64,000 nucleotides of DNA from Edaphobacter sp. (GCF_028283685.1 NZ_JAPWKF010000008.1:434001-498000), one strand, 5' to 3'. Positions 7,291 to 17,216 are shown, counted from the first letter of the stretch. A program made the numbers and translations. Notes: generated from the letters alone by a model not told the origin.

Positions 7291-10200
7291 GTGAAGCAGA
7301 AGCAATATGTGCAAAAGGACGCATCGCGCATCATCCTTGCCCTATTCATATTTTTCGCCTGGATCGGAGTTATGTCCAGACAGGCTGCCGCACAGGACTA
7401 CCGCGCCAAGATCACGGTGGAGGTCAAAGACTCTTCCGGCGCCATGGTGCCGGATGCATCGCTTAAGCTAACAAGGGTTAGCACGAACACGGCTATGCCA
7501 GCCACGACCGACGCATCGGGCGCGTTTATCTTTCAGCTTCTCGAGCCGGACACGTACACCCTGAATGTCAGTGCGCCGGGGATGGCTTCTGCGCAGATCA
7601 ACAATATTGTTCTCGTGGCGTATGCCGCGACGAGCATCCCGGTGACGCTGAGGGTTGGTTCGCAGACCTCCGAGGTCACCGTGACAGAACAGCCTGCACT
7701 GCTGGAAACAGAGTCGGCCAGCCGTGCCTACAGCATCGAGCAGAAAGAAGTACAGGACCTGCCGGTCATCAACGGCAATCCGGTTATGCTCGGCCAGACG
7801 GTTCCCGGCGTGTTCATGCGTCCCCTGGGCGTGTATACAGATCCTTGGACGGTCACGTCGCAATTCCAGATCAACGGCGGCCTGATGTCCCTCAATGAAT
7901 TTCTCATCGACGGTAGCCCGAACGATGCGGAGTTCGGGCTCAATACCTATGCCTACACACTTCCACAGTTCGCGGTAAAGGAATTCACGGTTAGCGCGAA
8001 CAATTACGACGCACAGTACGGTCATACCAGCGGCGGCGCCATCAACATGACCACCGCTTCGGGCACCTCACAGTACAAAGGTATGTTCTGGAGTTCATTC
8101 CGTCGCACGGACTGGAACGCGAATACCTCGCAGAACAAGTATCTTAACTCGATCAATCAGACCAACCTCGGGACTCCTTTCAACACGCAGACGCAGCTTG
8201 GCTTCCAGGTGGGCGGTCCAATCTTTATCCCCAAGGTTATGCACAGATCGGAGAAATACAAGCCGTTCTTCTTCTTCGCCTTCGATCACTACAGCGAATT
8301 GCTGCCGCGGAGTCTTATCCTTTCCTATCCAACCGCCCGCATGCGCAGCGGTGACTTTGGTGAGCTGCTCAACCCAACGAACGGCTATGCGAATTCGATC
8401 GTGATCGCGGATCCTTTGACCACGCATCTTGACACCACCCCTGGCTCCCCTACTTTCAACCATTACATCCGTACCCCGTTCCCAAACAACATCATTCCTG
8501 CCGGCAGAATCAATCCCATTGCCGCGAAGGTTGGGGCACTTCTGCCTGCGGTGGGAGCGACGCCGAGCAATCAGCGGCCTGGCACCAGCAACCTCAGCAT
8601 CCCGAACAACTACTACGACTGGCACTTTCACAACGTTGTCGGGCGGTTCGACTTCAACATCGGCGAAAAGTACAAGTTCTTCCTGCGCCCGTTCAATGCA
8701 GACTTCTCGGAGGTCAGCAACGCAGGCGGAGTTACTGGTCCAGGTGCAAACGGCGGTACGTTCCATCGCACCAGTAAGGGCTATCTCATCGATTTCGTCG
8801 ATGTCATGAACTCGAAGACAGTCCTCAATGCCCGCTTCGGTTATGCCTTTTTCCGCGTGAAGTGGACGAGCCCGGATAACTCGAACTTCGATCTCACGGG
8901 CCTCGGTTATCCCTCTTCGCTGAACAGCGAGCAGCAAAGCTCGAACTTCTTCGGCCAGTATGCGTTCCAGAACTACAGCCCGCTCGGCTGGTTCCAGAAC
9001 GTGGAAGATACCGGCACGTACTCATGGGAAGGCAACATCACTCGTCAGGTCGGTGCGCATAATCTCCACCTTGGATGGGACGTTCGCCTTGTTCACTTCA
9101 GTTTCATTAATCCCGGCAATTTCACGTTCACGTCCAATAGTGACTGGACCACAACGGACTACACCAACGCCAACGCAACTGCCACCAGCGGCGACGGTTT
9201 CGCGACTTTTCTACTGGGAACTCCGTCCAGCGGTGCAACGCCGTTCAATTCGACGTACCAGATTTCGAGCTGGTATACGGCACCGTACCTTCAGGATGAT
9301 TGGCGTGTAAGCAACAAGCTTACCCTGAACATGGGCTTGCGCTGGGATCTGCTGACGGCGCCGATCGATAAGAAAGATCGGTTGAACGTCGGCTTCGACC
9401 CGAACATGCCAAGCGCACTGCAGGGTCAAATTCCCTCGAGTGTGACCGCATCGTTTCCGGCCGCGAGCAATCTAACTGGCGGATTGATGTTTGCTAACGT
9501 GAACGGTGCGCCCCGCGCTCCAATCCAAAACACGTATCACAACTTTCAACCGCGCTTTGGCTTTGCCTATGCGGCTACCGACAAGCTTGTCGTCCGCGGC
9601 GGATATGGGCTGTTCTACACCAACTTCCAAAACAACGCCATGATTCAGAGTCTTGGCTTCGCGCAGTCCACACCGCTGAACGTTTCCAATGACGGCGGCC
9701 TTACTCCAGTTCCGAACGTCCTCAACAACCCGTTCCCGAATGGAATCATTCAGCCTTCCGGTTCTTCTCTCGGCAGTCTCACGAGCATCGGACAGACCGG
9801 CGGCATTACCGCCTTCAACCGCAATTTCAAGGTACCCAGTGCCCACGAATTCTCGATGGGTATCCAGTACCGCGTGACAAAGACGAGTGTGTTCGAAGCA
9901 GCCTATGTTGGCAACCGTGGCCGTGGATTTGCCGTTTCCCAGGATGTAAACCAGGCTCCCTGGAGCTTCCTGCAGAAGTGCGACGAAGTCTACGCGAGCG
10001 GTAGCAACAGCGTCTGCACCGCGCAGCAGGCCAACCCATTCAAGGGCATTGCCGCCTTTAGCGGGACGCCGTACTACACAAACAGCACGCTCCAGGCGCG
10101 CGAACTCGCTCGTCCGCATCCGCAGTTCAGCACGATCACTCTGGCTGCATTGAACCGTGGCTACTCCTGGTACAACGGGATGCAGCTCTCCTATAACTAC

Positions 10201-10950
10201 CGGATGTCCCATGGCGTGTCCTTCAACACAAGCTATGTCTGGTCCAAGATGATCAACCAGACGGGCTGGATGAGCCAGGCACTCAATATTCCGCAGCGCA
10301 GTGTGTATCAGTTTGGCGTTCCGAAGGTCTTCAAGGTCTCAGGTGTCTTCCAACTGCCCTTCGGTCGCAAGCGCCTCTTTGATTTCCACGGGAACCGAAT
10401 CATCGATGGCTTCATCGGCGGATGGGATTTCTCACCCTCCATGCAGATCCAGTCTGGAGAACCTGCCACTCTGCCGACGAACGCGATCATGCTTCCGCAT
10501 AATAGATTCCGCAAGCCTGACTGGAATAACTACACGAGGGCCCAGGCATGGGGCACCTGCGTAGCGAACAAGACTCCCATTACTGGAGCGCTTGTACCAA
10601 CGGCGGCCAGCATCAATCGCGGCTGCGGGACGGATACAAGCAACTACGATTGGGCGATCGTTACCACGCAGGTCAACGAACAGACCAATCCGACTTACTC
10701 TGACACTGTTCGTATGAAGCCGGTCATTATGTCCGATGCTGCCGTACAGAAGTCCTTCACGGTTCGTGAACGGTACGTAGCGACGCTTCGTCTGTCTGCT
10801 TCGAACGTGCTCAACCACTTCAATCTGGAAACCGCGAAGTTTGTTACTGATCCAACGAACGCAAACTTCGGCACCATCAACCAGGGCACGACACCGACCA
10901 CGGATTCTCCACCGCGTAACCTCAACGTTCAGTTCCGGGTTGCGTTCTAA
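7291..10950 (+). CDS. TonB-dependent receptor, Oar-like with carboxypeptidase-regulatory-like domain
   Basis: About 1219 residues, an outer-membrane transporter. GTG 7291 is chosen because AGGAGG lies 9 bases upstream; in-frame ATGs further up have no ribosome site. A signal peptide ends at RQAAAQ. Next comes a carboxypeptidase-regulatory-like/CNA-B beta-sandwich (ITVEVKDSSGAMVPDAS, then GAFIFQLLEPDTYTLNV), a plug-like region (QDLPVINGNPVMLGQTVPG, YDAQYGHTSGGAINM), and a long beta-barrel ending in VQFRVAF with the terminal Phe typical of Omp85-assembled barrels. It is followed by secreted GH43, BNR and GH51 genes, so it probably imports arabinose-containing oligosaccharides. The specificity is inferred from context only. 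Confidence 0.9.
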   Translation: MKQKQYVQKDASRIILALFIFFAWIGVMSRQAAAQDYRAKITVEVKDSSGAMVPDASLKLTRVSTNTAMPATTDASGAFIFQLLEPDTYTLNVSAPGMASAQINNIVLVAYAATSIPVTLRVGSQTSEVTVTEQPALLETESASRAYSIEQKEVQDLPVINGNPVMLGQTVPGVFMRPLGVYTDPWTVTSQFQINGGLMSLNEFLIDGSPNDAEFGLNTYAYTLPQFAVKEFTVSANNYDAQYGHTSGGAINMTTASGTSQYKGMFWSSFRRTDWNANTSQNKYLNSINQTNLGTPFNTQTQLGFQVGGPIFIPKVMHRSEKYKPFFFFAFDHYSELLPRSLILSYPTARMRSGDFGELLNPTNGYANSIVIADPLTTHLDTTPGSPTFNHYIRTPFPNNIIPAGRINPIAAKVGALLPAVGATPSNQRPGTSNLSIPNNYYDWHFHNVVGRFDFNIGEKYKFFLRPFNADFSEVSNAGGVTGPGANGGTFHRTSKGYLIDFVDVMNSKTVLNARFGYAFFRVKWTSPDNSNFDLTGLGYPSSLNSEQQSSNFFGQYAFQNYSPLGWFQNVEDTGTYSWEGNITRQVGAHNLHLGWDVRLVHFSFINPGNFTFTSNSDWTTTDYTNANATATSGDGFATFLLGTPSSGATPFNSTYQISSWYTAPYLQDDWRVSNKLTLNMGLRWDLLTAPIDKKDRLNVGFDPNMPSALQGQIPSSVTASFPAASNLTGGLMFANVNGAPRAPIQNTYHNFQPRFGFAYAATDKLVVRGGYGLFYTNFQNNAMIQSLGFAQSTPLNVSNDGGLTPVPNVLNNPFPNGIIQPSGSSLGSLTSIGQTGGITAFNRNFKVPSAHEFSMGIQYRVTKTSVFEAAYVGNRGRGFAVSQDVNQAPWSFLQKCDEVYASGSNSVCTAQQANPFKGIAAFSGTPYYTNSTLQARELARPHPQFSTITLAALNRGYSWYNGMQLSYNYRMSHGVSFNTSYVWSKMINQTGWMSQALNIPQRSVYQFGVPKVFKVSGVFQLPFGRKRLFDFHGNRIIDGFIGGWDFSPSMQIQSGEPATLPTNAIMLPHNRFRKPDWNNYTRAQAWGTCVANKTPITGALVPTAASINRGCGTDTSNYDWAIVTTQVNEQTNPTYSDTVRMKPVIMSDAAVQKSFTVRERYVATLRLSASNVLNHFNLETAKFVTDPTNANFGTINQGTTPTTDSPPRNLNVQFRVAF

Positions 10951-11066
10951 CCCGGACTTCGACAAACTCCAGGCGGATGTTGCTTCCTTCGCGCCCCAGT
11001 GCGCTACGAGCGCATCCGCCACTTTTCATATAAATATTTCGCCCATAGAAAGGACAGAGACGTTAG

Positions 11067-12035
11067 ATGCGTGCATCGAGAATTGTAGTGATCTTGTTTG
11101 GAGCCATCGGTCTGGCCGGGATGGCTTATGCGCAGGCCGTTAATCCCATTCTTCCGCACGCCGATCCGTTCATTACGTACGATCCCGTTACGAGCGGCGG
11201 TCAGTATGTGTTGACAGCAACCGGCCGCGACATCACTTTGTGGAGTGGTCCGACGCCAGCCACTGCATCTGCTACTGCTCATGTCATCTTTACTCCTAAG
11301 GACGGTATGACGCAGACATGGTCGCCGACTGTATGGAAGATGGACGGCCATTGGTGGGTATACTTCACTGCGCAAATGCCTGGCGAAAAACACAAGATCT
11401 ATGTGCTTCAGTCCGACACGGATGATGTGCTGAGCACGTACACCTTCAAGGGAGCGCTGGAAACCGGAAGGCAGTCAATCGATCCATCGCTGCTGATCGT
11501 CGGTAAGTCGCGCTATCTGATGTATGTGACTGTAGATAGTGGAGCGAATGACATCCATATACGTAAGCTCAAGACGCCAATGGAATTCGATGGAGAGGCT
11601 GCGTTGATCGCACATCCTGAAGCGGGCTGGGAGAAGGGCGAAGGTTCCACCAGAAATTACCCGGTCGATGAAGGGCCTACGGCTCTGTACCACAATGGCA
11701 AAACCTTCATCGTCTTCTCCGCGAGTGACACCGCCTCACCCCGGTACTGCCTCGGTCTACTGACGCTCACGGGGCGCGATCCTATGCTGCCCACGAATTG
11801 GAAGAAGACGCCGCACCCTGTCTTTGAGTGGTCTCCGGAGAACGGCATCTACGGCCCGGGCCGCGGAACCTTTTCTAAGGCGAAAGACGGAAGCATGTGG
11901 CTGCTATACGCCGCGAAGACCAGCGATGCCCCGAACGCTGCGCGACGCGAGACACGTGCTCAACGTTTCACATGGAACGCCGACGATACACCAAACTTCG
12001 GGGTTCCGGAGAAGGATGGGCCAATCAAGCCTTGA
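11067..12035 (+). CDS. Secreted glycoside hydrolase family 43-like protein
   Basis: 322 residues with a signal peptide ending GMAYAQA. A five-bladed-propeller GH43 pattern is visible: HADPFITYDP with the general-base Asp, TWSPTVWKMDGHWWVYFTA, the second acidic position in RQSIDPSLLI, and VDEGPTALYHNGKTFIVFS carrying the likely catalytic Glu. Family members cleave arabinose or xylose side chains or arabinan. It sits between the TonB-dependent receptor and the GH51 enzyme, which supports an arabinan/arabinoxylan role. The start at 11067 follows a GAAAGGACAGAG ribosome site at a slightly long distance. Confidence 0.85.
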   Translation: MRASRIVVILFGAIGLAGMAYAQAVNPILPHADPFITYDPVTSGGQYVLTATGRDITLWSGPTPATASATAHVIFTPKDGMTQTWSPTVWKMDGHWWVYFTAQMPGEKHKIYVLQSDTDDVLSTYTFKGALETGRQSIDPSLLIVGKSRYLMYVTVDSGANDIHIRKLKTPMEFDGEAALIAHPEAGWEKGEGSTRNYPVDEGPTALYHNGKTFIVFSASDTASPRYCLGLLTLTGRDPMLPTNWKKTPHPVFEWSPENGIYGPGRGTFSKAKDGSMWLLYAAKTSDAPNAARRETRAQRFTWNADDTPNFGVPEKDGPIKP

Positions 12036-12085
12036 GCGCACGGTGTCTGATGTTTGTGTGGACCGTGAAATCGCATGGAGGAACA

Positions 12086-12184
12086 ATGAACGGTCGATCG
12101 ACTTTGGGCCAGCTAGCTGCCAGTGCCTGCGGTGCGATTGGCGGCCGTCTACATGGTCACTGGCTATTTGAAGGAGTTGAGTAA
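12086..12184 (+). CDS. 32-residue ORF translationally coupled to the BNR-repeat gene
   Basis: ATG at 12086 follows GGAGG at 5 bases. The 32-codon frame ends with TAA at 12182-12184, which shares an A with the ATG of the next gene (TAATG), the classic reinitiation arrangement. The peptide is small, Gly/Ala-rich in its middle (CGAIGG) and ends WLFEGVE; no family is recognised. It may be a real microprotein, a leader for coupled translation, or the decayed end of a former gene. A good ribosome site plus an exact stop/start overlap make chance less likely. Confidence 0.45.
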   Translation: MNGRSTLGQLAASACGAIGGRLHGHWLFEGVE

Positions 12185-13434
12185 TGGTAAGACAAGAGTC
12201 ACTTGGCAAAATCAGTTGGTGGCTGATCTGCGGGATTGTCGTCTGCGCTTGTGTTGCGTTCTGCCTGCCGCTTCAGGCAAAAGCAGCTACAGGTACTTTG
12301 CTACCGCAAGGTGTAGGGTATCCCCGGCTTGTTCGCTTAGCGCATGGACCGACAGCGTCGAATGGGTGGATCGTCGCCAGTACGACCGGCAAACTATTTC
12401 TGAGCAAAGATGACGGCAAGACATTCACCTTTCTCACGGATGCACCGGCGCGAGAAGGGAGCAGGGTCAGGTGCTGCGAGGGCCTTTATGAGCTTCCTCA
12501 GGCCGTTGGCAAACTGCCTGCGGGGACACTTGTCTATTCAGCGACCTACGCGTCGGGAATTACTCCGCCCCCAGCGGGAGCACCTGCAACTCCCAGGCAA
12601 AGGAATCCGCGTGAGGAAGGTACCCCATCCATTGAGGTTTATACGAGCAGCGATCAAGGCACGACTTGGACCTATCATTCCACCCCGGTATCAGGCAGAG
12701 GAGAAAAAGGAAGCGGGGGTTTGTGGGAGCCTGAGTTTATCGTCTCCCGCGACGGCGCGCTTGTGATGTTCTGGTCGGATGAAACCTATAGCTGCTGCAG
12801 TCAAAAGCTATCTAAGATTCGTACCGTCGATGGCGTGACCTGGAAGGACTCTTCAGATGTTGTCGCTACGACAACGCAGGCTGATCGCCCCGGCATGATT
12901 ATCGTGCGAAGGCTTCCGACCGGCGTCTATTTTATGTCTTACGAGATATGTGGGGATCCTAAAACAGGTCCGAGGTGCGCCGCCTACTATCGCATCTCCA
13001 GGGATGGCTGGAACTATGGAAATGCGAACGATCCCGGCAAGCGAATCGAGACGGCGAGTGGTCAGTTCTTCGAGCACGCTCCGGCGAGCATATGGAGTCC
13101 TTCTCCAATCTCTCCGAACGGTGTTCTTTTGGTCGTCGGTCAAGTCTTGCACAATGCCGATGGCTCCGTGGCGCAGCAGAACGGAAGGGTTCTGTTCATG
13201 AATGCGCTCCTCGATGGTTCCGGTCCATGGACTCCAATCCCTGCGCCCGTCGAAGTGCCAATCTCGTATGACAATCCCTGCCCGAATTACTCGTCTGCTC
13301 TGATGCCCGTACAGAACGGGGCCGCGCTTTTGGAGTTTGCATCGGATTTCTATGCGCTGAATAAATGTGGCATGTATTTCGCCACGAAACCGTGGACAGA
13401 GATGGTGCCGAACGTTGCAAGGACCTCGCCGTAA
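12184..13434 (+). CDS. Secreted BNR-repeat / sialidase-like beta-propeller protein
   Basis: 416 residues with an N-terminal membrane/signal segment (WWLICGIVVCACVAFCLP, then LQAKAAT). Asp-box (BNR) motifs are visible, for example SKDDGKTF and SSDQGTTW (S-x-D-x-G-x-T-W/F), typical of sialidase-fold propellers. A later stretch CCEGLYELP and the VMFWSDETY/NGVLLVVGQ strands fit an exo-alpha-sialidase-like family often annotated as hypothetical in Acidobacteriota. The complete sialidase Arg triad cannot be assigned by eye. It is probably a secreted glycan-active enzyme or binding protein within the arabinan locus. Confidence 0.75.
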   Translation: MVRQESLGKISWWLICGIVVCACVAFCLPLQAKAATGTLLPQGVGYPRLVRLAHGPTASNGWIVASTTGKLFLSKDDGKTFTFLTDAPAREGSRVRCCEGLYELPQAVGKLPAGTLVYSATYASGITPPPAGAPATPRQRNPREEGTPSIEVYTSSDQGTTWTYHSTPVSGRGEKGSGGLWEPEFIVSRDGALVMFWSDETYSCCSQKLSKIRTVDGVTWKDSSDVVATTTQADRPGMIIVRRLPTGVYFMSYEICGDPKTGPRCAAYYRISRDGWNYGNANDPGKRIETASGQFFEHAPASIWSPSPISPNGVLLVVGQVLHNADGSVAQQNGRVLFMNALLDGSGPWTPIPAPVEVPISYDNPCPNYSSALMPVQNGAALLEFASDFYALNKCGMYFATKPWTEMVPNVARTSP

Positions 13435-13600
13435 CAATTCGAAAGCAAGCAGGATTAGTCGAAACGTTATCTTACAGGCTCATTGCATCAGGCTCGAGTG
13501 ACGGTCAAAACAAGTGGAGAGTATCGCTGGACGGGAATCAATCGGATCCGACTAGAACTGCGTGAAACCGATCATCCGGTCAGAACAAAAGGGAAAGGAC

Positions 13601-15730
13601 ATGACGATGAACCGACGGGAGTTTGTGGTGGCGTCTGTGGCGGGCGCCGCGATGCTGCAGCAGAAGATGATGGCGCTCGAGCCATCGGGAGACTTGCGGG
13701 TTACGGTAGATGCGACCACGATCGGCGAGCCGGTCAACCCACTGGTTTTCGGCGGATACATGGAGCCGGCCACCACACGTGTGTGGGCCGAAATGCTCAC
13801 CGACAGAAAGTTTTTCCGCGCAATTAACGACACTGCGCCCCCGCCACAGGGTTTCAACTCCGGCCGCGTTCAGCTGCACTATTGGAAGCCAGTAGGACCG
13901 GCGACAGCCGTGGAGATGGACAAAGCCGAGCCGTTCGTCGGTGACCACAGCCCGCGTATCACGCTCGATAAGACCGAAGAGCACGGTATTCAGCAGGAAG
14001 GCATACGGCTGGGCAACGGCAAGTCTTATGTCGGTCGAATCTATCTCGCGGGAGATCCCGGAACCAAGGTCGTGGTCCGGCTGGTGTGGGGACCCGGCGG
14101 AAGCGATTCGAAAGTCTTCACGATCTCTCCCCTTACGCGTGTCTACCGCAAGTTCCCGCTGACCTTCACATCACCAGTAGATACACAAGATGCCCGACTG
14201 GAGATCGTGGGAACAGGTAGCGGTAGCTTCCATATTGGGACTGTTTCCCTGATGCCTTCCGACAACGTGCAGGGTTTCCGTCCCGGAATGGTTAAGCTCT
14301 TCAACGATGTAGGCTATGCCATGGCCAAGTGGCCGGGCGGCAACTTCGTTTCGCAGTACGACTGGCGAGATGGCCTCGGTGATCGTGACAGGCGCCCACC
14401 CCGCGGCCGGGAATCCAACGATGTCGGCATCCACGAGTTTATTGCCTTCTGCAAACTGCTTGGAGCCGAACCCTATCTCGCAATCGACAGCGGATACGGC
14501 GACGATTATTCGGCTGCGCAGGAGGTGGAGTACGTAAACGGCCCTGCTGGCTCACCGATGGGTAAACTGCGCGCGGCCAATGGGCATCCCGAACCGTTCA
14601 ACGTGCGCCTGTGGTGCATCGGCAATGAGATGTATGGCTTTTGGCAGGCTGGCCACATGTCCGCGAACCAGTATGCCGAGAAACACGTCCGGATCGTCAA
14701 AGCGATGAAGAAGGTTGACCCCACAATCAAGGTGACATCCGCGGGCGCCACCCCCGCCGAACTCTCCATGATGACCCAGGAGAACAAGCAGTTCATCCCG
14801 AATTTTTGGTGGCCGCCCTTCCCCAATGACCTGCCGTACAAGTTCGAAAGCATCAATGACTACGACTATTGGATGCTCAAGAGCGGTGCGGACTACATCG
14901 ATCACATCTCTGAGCACACCTACGCCTATCCCGAATTGTCGTTCGATGAAAAGAAGCAGCTCTTTGTCGACCTCCACGATCCCCTGCAAACGCAGGCCCG
15001 CCGCATGACGAATCGCATGGGGCAGGCGTTTGAGGCGTGGGAGATCTATAGGGAGAAGCTGCCCGAACTGAAGTCGAAAAAGATCAAGTTCATCTTCGAT
15101 GAGTGGGGAACCCGCTTCCCCAACGCAAATGGAACGGGAATGACGCGACGAACCGGGATGGTGATGCCTATGAGTTTCGCGCTATTCATGCACGAGATGT
15201 TCCGTCACTCGGATATGGTGGCGGCAAGTACCCCAACGTCGTCATTCAACCTGATCGTCACCGATGATACGGGCGATGGTGTGGGTCACACCGCCGCAGG
15301 ATTGATGATCAAGCTCATGCGGGCTCACTTCGCCGGTGCGCTTCCTGTGCAACTCGGTGGCAACTCGCCTCAGCCGATGGTAAGCGGAACAGCATGGGTT
15401 GACACAGGAACAAAGCCAACCGGCAGCCCGACGTACCCCTTGGACGTTCTCGCAGCTTTCTCCGCAGACCGAAAGAAGTTTATTCTTTCGGTGGTCAATC
15501 CTACGATAGAAGCACAAGAGTTCACGCCTCAGATGAATGGGGTGAAACTGCGTGGGACGGGCAAGTTGTCGATACTGACAGCACCCACTGTGGAGGCGGA
15601 CAATGAGCCAGGCAAGGAGCCTCTCATTAAAATCGTTGAGAATTCAGTGACGGCATTTCCAAATAAGGTACAGGTTTTACCCATTAGCGTTAGCATCTAC
15701 GAGTTTGACGTCGGGAATGGTGATGGGTAG
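13601..15730 (+). CDS. Alpha-L-arabinofuranosidase, GH51
   Basis: About 709 residues. The start at ATG 13601 follows GGGAAAGGAC; a second ATG at 13607 is close by. The N-terminus MNRREFVVASVAGAAM is a Tat-type signal. The catalytic (beta/alpha)8 domain carries the GH51 acid/base in GNEMYGFW (about residue 341) and the nucleophile in FIFDEWGTRF (about residue 501). A carbohydrate-binding-like domain precedes it (YVGRIYLAGDPGTKV) and a C-terminal beta-sandwich follows. The enzyme releases terminal arabinofuranosyl residues from arabinan or arabinoxylan. It closes the locus that starts with the TonB-dependent receptor. Confidence 0.93.
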   Translation: MTMNRREFVVASVAGAAMLQQKMMALEPSGDLRVTVDATTIGEPVNPLVFGGYMEPATTRVWAEMLTDRKFFRAINDTAPPPQGFNSGRVQLHYWKPVGPATAVEMDKAEPFVGDHSPRITLDKTEEHGIQQEGIRLGNGKSYVGRIYLAGDPGTKVVVRLVWGPGGSDSKVFTISPLTRVYRKFPLTFTSPVDTQDARLEIVGTGSGSFHIGTVSLMPSDNVQGFRPGMVKLFNDVGYAMAKWPGGNFVSQYDWRDGLGDRDRRPPRGRESNDVGIHEFIAFCKLLGAEPYLAIDSGYGDDYSAAQEVEYVNGPAGSPMGKLRAANGHPEPFNVRLWCIGNEMYGFWQAGHMSANQYAEKHVRIVKAMKKVDPTIKVTSAGATPAELSMMTQENKQFIPNFWWPPFPNDLPYKFESINDYDYWMLKSGADYIDHISEHTYAYPELSFDEKKQLFVDLHDPLQTQARRMTNRMGQAFEAWEIYREKLPELKSKKIKFIFDEWGTRFPNANGTGMTRRTGMVMPMSFALFMHEMFRHSDMVAASTPTSSFNLIVTDDTGDGVGHTAAGLMIKLMRAHFAGALPVQLGGNSPQPMVSGTAWVDTGTKPTGSPTYPLDVLAAFSADRKKFILSVVNPTIEAQEFTPQMNGVKLRGTGKLSILTAPTVEADNEPGKEPLIKIVENSVTAFPNKVQVLPISVSIYEFDVGNGDG

Positions 15731-15817
15731 GACAGATTCCGCAAGCGGCGACTTTGATTATCAGATCGTCCGATTTTTCCGTTTCTGCGGGCAGCAGCCG
15801 GTTTCAAAACGTGTCCA

Positions 15818-15922
15818 TCAAAACAGACTTTGAGCACTGAGCGGCGACGGATCGAGAAGAGAAGCCTCTTCTTCCACGGTCTTGCGAGGAACAGTGATGA
15901 CGGCCTGCAGAGCTGAATCCAT
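15818..15922 (-). CDS. 34-residue ORF downstream of the aminotransferase, doubtful
   Basis: On the minus strand an ATG at 15922, 15 bases after the aminotransferase stop codon, opens 34 codons reading MDSALQAVITVPRKTVEEE and ending in SAQSLF. The composition looks protein-like (hydrophobic start, charged middle) and it could be cotranscribed with the aminotransferase. No strong ribosome site and no family are recognised. A short GAAGAG/CTCTTC stem lies inside it, so the stretch could instead be an untranslated 3' region. Confidence 0.25.
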   Translation of the reverse strand: MDSALQAVITVPRKTVEEEASLLDPSPLSAQSLF

Positions 15923-15936
15923 CACCTGAACACGCT

Positions 15937-17058
15937 TCAACCTTTGTTCTGTCGCAGTGTCTGACGCAAGGCATGCCGGGCGATTTCATTTTCGGTCGGC
16001 GTACCAATCGTGACTCTGACCCAGTTGCTATAGGGCGAGAAAGCACGCGCGACTTGCACGCCCTGTTCTTTCATCCTGGCCGCCACTTCGACCTGGGGAC
16101 GGGCCGTATCGAAAAAAACGAAGTTTGTAACTGATTGGGTGTGGGGAATGCGCAGTTCTTCCAGCAGAAGGAACCACTTCTGCCGTTCGCTCGCGACGGC
16201 GATACGAACCCTGTCTGTGTGATCCCTATCTGAGAGGGCTGCGGAGGCAGCTGCCATGTTCAAGCGCCCCAGAGATTCCGCATCTCCTAGTCCCTGCCCG
16301 CGAAGCGTCGCAGCTAGTTTCTTTGGAGCCAGGGTGTATCCAATTGGCAGTCCGGCGAGTCCATGAATCTTGTCGAACGTACGGAACACCAGCACGTTTG
16401 CACCATCGCGAACGAGCGACACCGCAGACCTCGTCCAAAAGTCAGGAGTAAATTCCAGATAGGCTTCATCAACAATCACGGCGGCGTGATCGGAGGCATC
16501 ACGGAGGAAGTCCTTGAAAGATTTGTCATCGCTCACCGTCCCGGTTGGATTGTGAGGGTTGATCAAATAAACGGCGCGAGTCTTCGCGTTTAGCTGGGCT
16601 CTCAATCCCAGTAGATCGTTTTCGTATTTCCCATTCAATGGAACAGGAACTCCGATCCCGCCAACGCGGGATGCCGAATCGATCAAGGCCAGATAACCGG
16701 GAGTCGAGTAGATAAATTCACCTCCAGGCCCTCCCTCGCTTCCGAGATAAAGTCCTAGAGCACCAAGGTTCTCTCCGAGGACGACTTGGGCCGGATCTAC
16801 GCGTTCGTAATCCGCAATCTGCCCCGTCAACGCTTCAACGGCTTTGTTATCACCATAACGAGAGAGCCTCGCGAACTCTCGTTCGATAGCTGGACGAACC
16901 TTCGGTGAGGGACCAAATGCATTTTCATTCAAATTCAAATGCACGAGATCGCTTTGAGGAGGAGCTATGGGGCTAGTCACCCCACTACCAGGTAGGAACT
17001 CCATAGCCACAGCCAGACTCGATTTTTTGAGCAACGATCTCCGCGTCAAAGATTCCAT
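15937..17058 (-). CDS. Tat-exported class I/II aminotransferase (histidinol-phosphate aminotransferase-like)
   Basis: 373 residues. A longer frame runs upstream to 17409, but ATG 17058 has AAAAGGAAAA before it and begins a twin-arginine signal (LTRRSLLKKSSLAVAM), so that start is chosen. The PLP fold is clear: NLNENAFGPSP at the N-terminus, YLINPHNPTGTV, VDEAYLEF, and the Schiff-base Lys in FDKIHGLAGLPIGY. HisC-like aminotransferases are normally cytoplasmic, so the Tat signal marks the exported subgroup seen in several soil bacteria; the substrate is unknown. It lies directly downstream of a truncated TonB-dependent receptor end on the same strand, with which it was probably once cotranscribed. 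Confidence 0.88.
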   Translation of the reverse strand: MESLTRRSLLKKSSLAVAMEFLPGSGVTSPIAPPQSDLVHLNLNENAFGPSPKVRPAIEREFARLSRYGDNKAVEALTGQIADYERVDPAQVVLGENLGALGLYLGSEGGPGGEFIYSTPGYLALIDSASRVGGIGVPVPLNGKYENDLLGLRAQLNAKTRAVYLINPHNPTGTVSDDKSFKDFLRDASDHAAVIVDEAYLEFTPDFWTRSAVSLVRDGANVLVFRTFDKIHGLAGLPIGYTLAPKKLAATLRGQGLGDAESLGRLNMAAASAALSDRDHTDRVRIAVASERQKWFLLLEELRIPHTQSVTNFVFFDTARPQVEVAARMKEQGVQVARAFSPYSNWVRVTIGTPTENEIARHALRQTLRQNKG

Positions 17059-17069
17059 CAGTTTTCCTT

Positions 17070-17216
17070 TTAGAAAGCTATGCGCAATCCCAACTGCAGA
17101 TAGCGTGGGAAGTTTGCCTGCGTTGTAATTTTGCCGAACGTGGCGTTTCCGAAGGCGGTATTTGGGCCGGTGAAGTACGGCGTGTTGAATGCGTTGAAGG
17201 CCTGTGCTCGAAATGC
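17070..17216 (-). pseudogene. 3' remnant of a TonB-dependent receptor (minus strand)
   Basis: Reading the minus strand to the TAA at 17072-17070, the last codons give [14 protein letters not shown], then [16 protein letters not shown] and a terminal LRIAF. This is the standard C-terminal end of Oar-like TonB-dependent receptors. Upstream of about 17213 the homology stops and there is no barrel or signal peptide, so only about 48 codons remain. It lies 11 bases before the aminotransferase. The break abuts the remnant of a second receptor on the plus strand. Confidence 0.75.

Noticed and set aside
3141..13556. Shared ATCCGACTAGA words near 3144 and 13546
   Set aside because: Only 11 bases, two copies, in different contexts; likely chance, not a repeat family.
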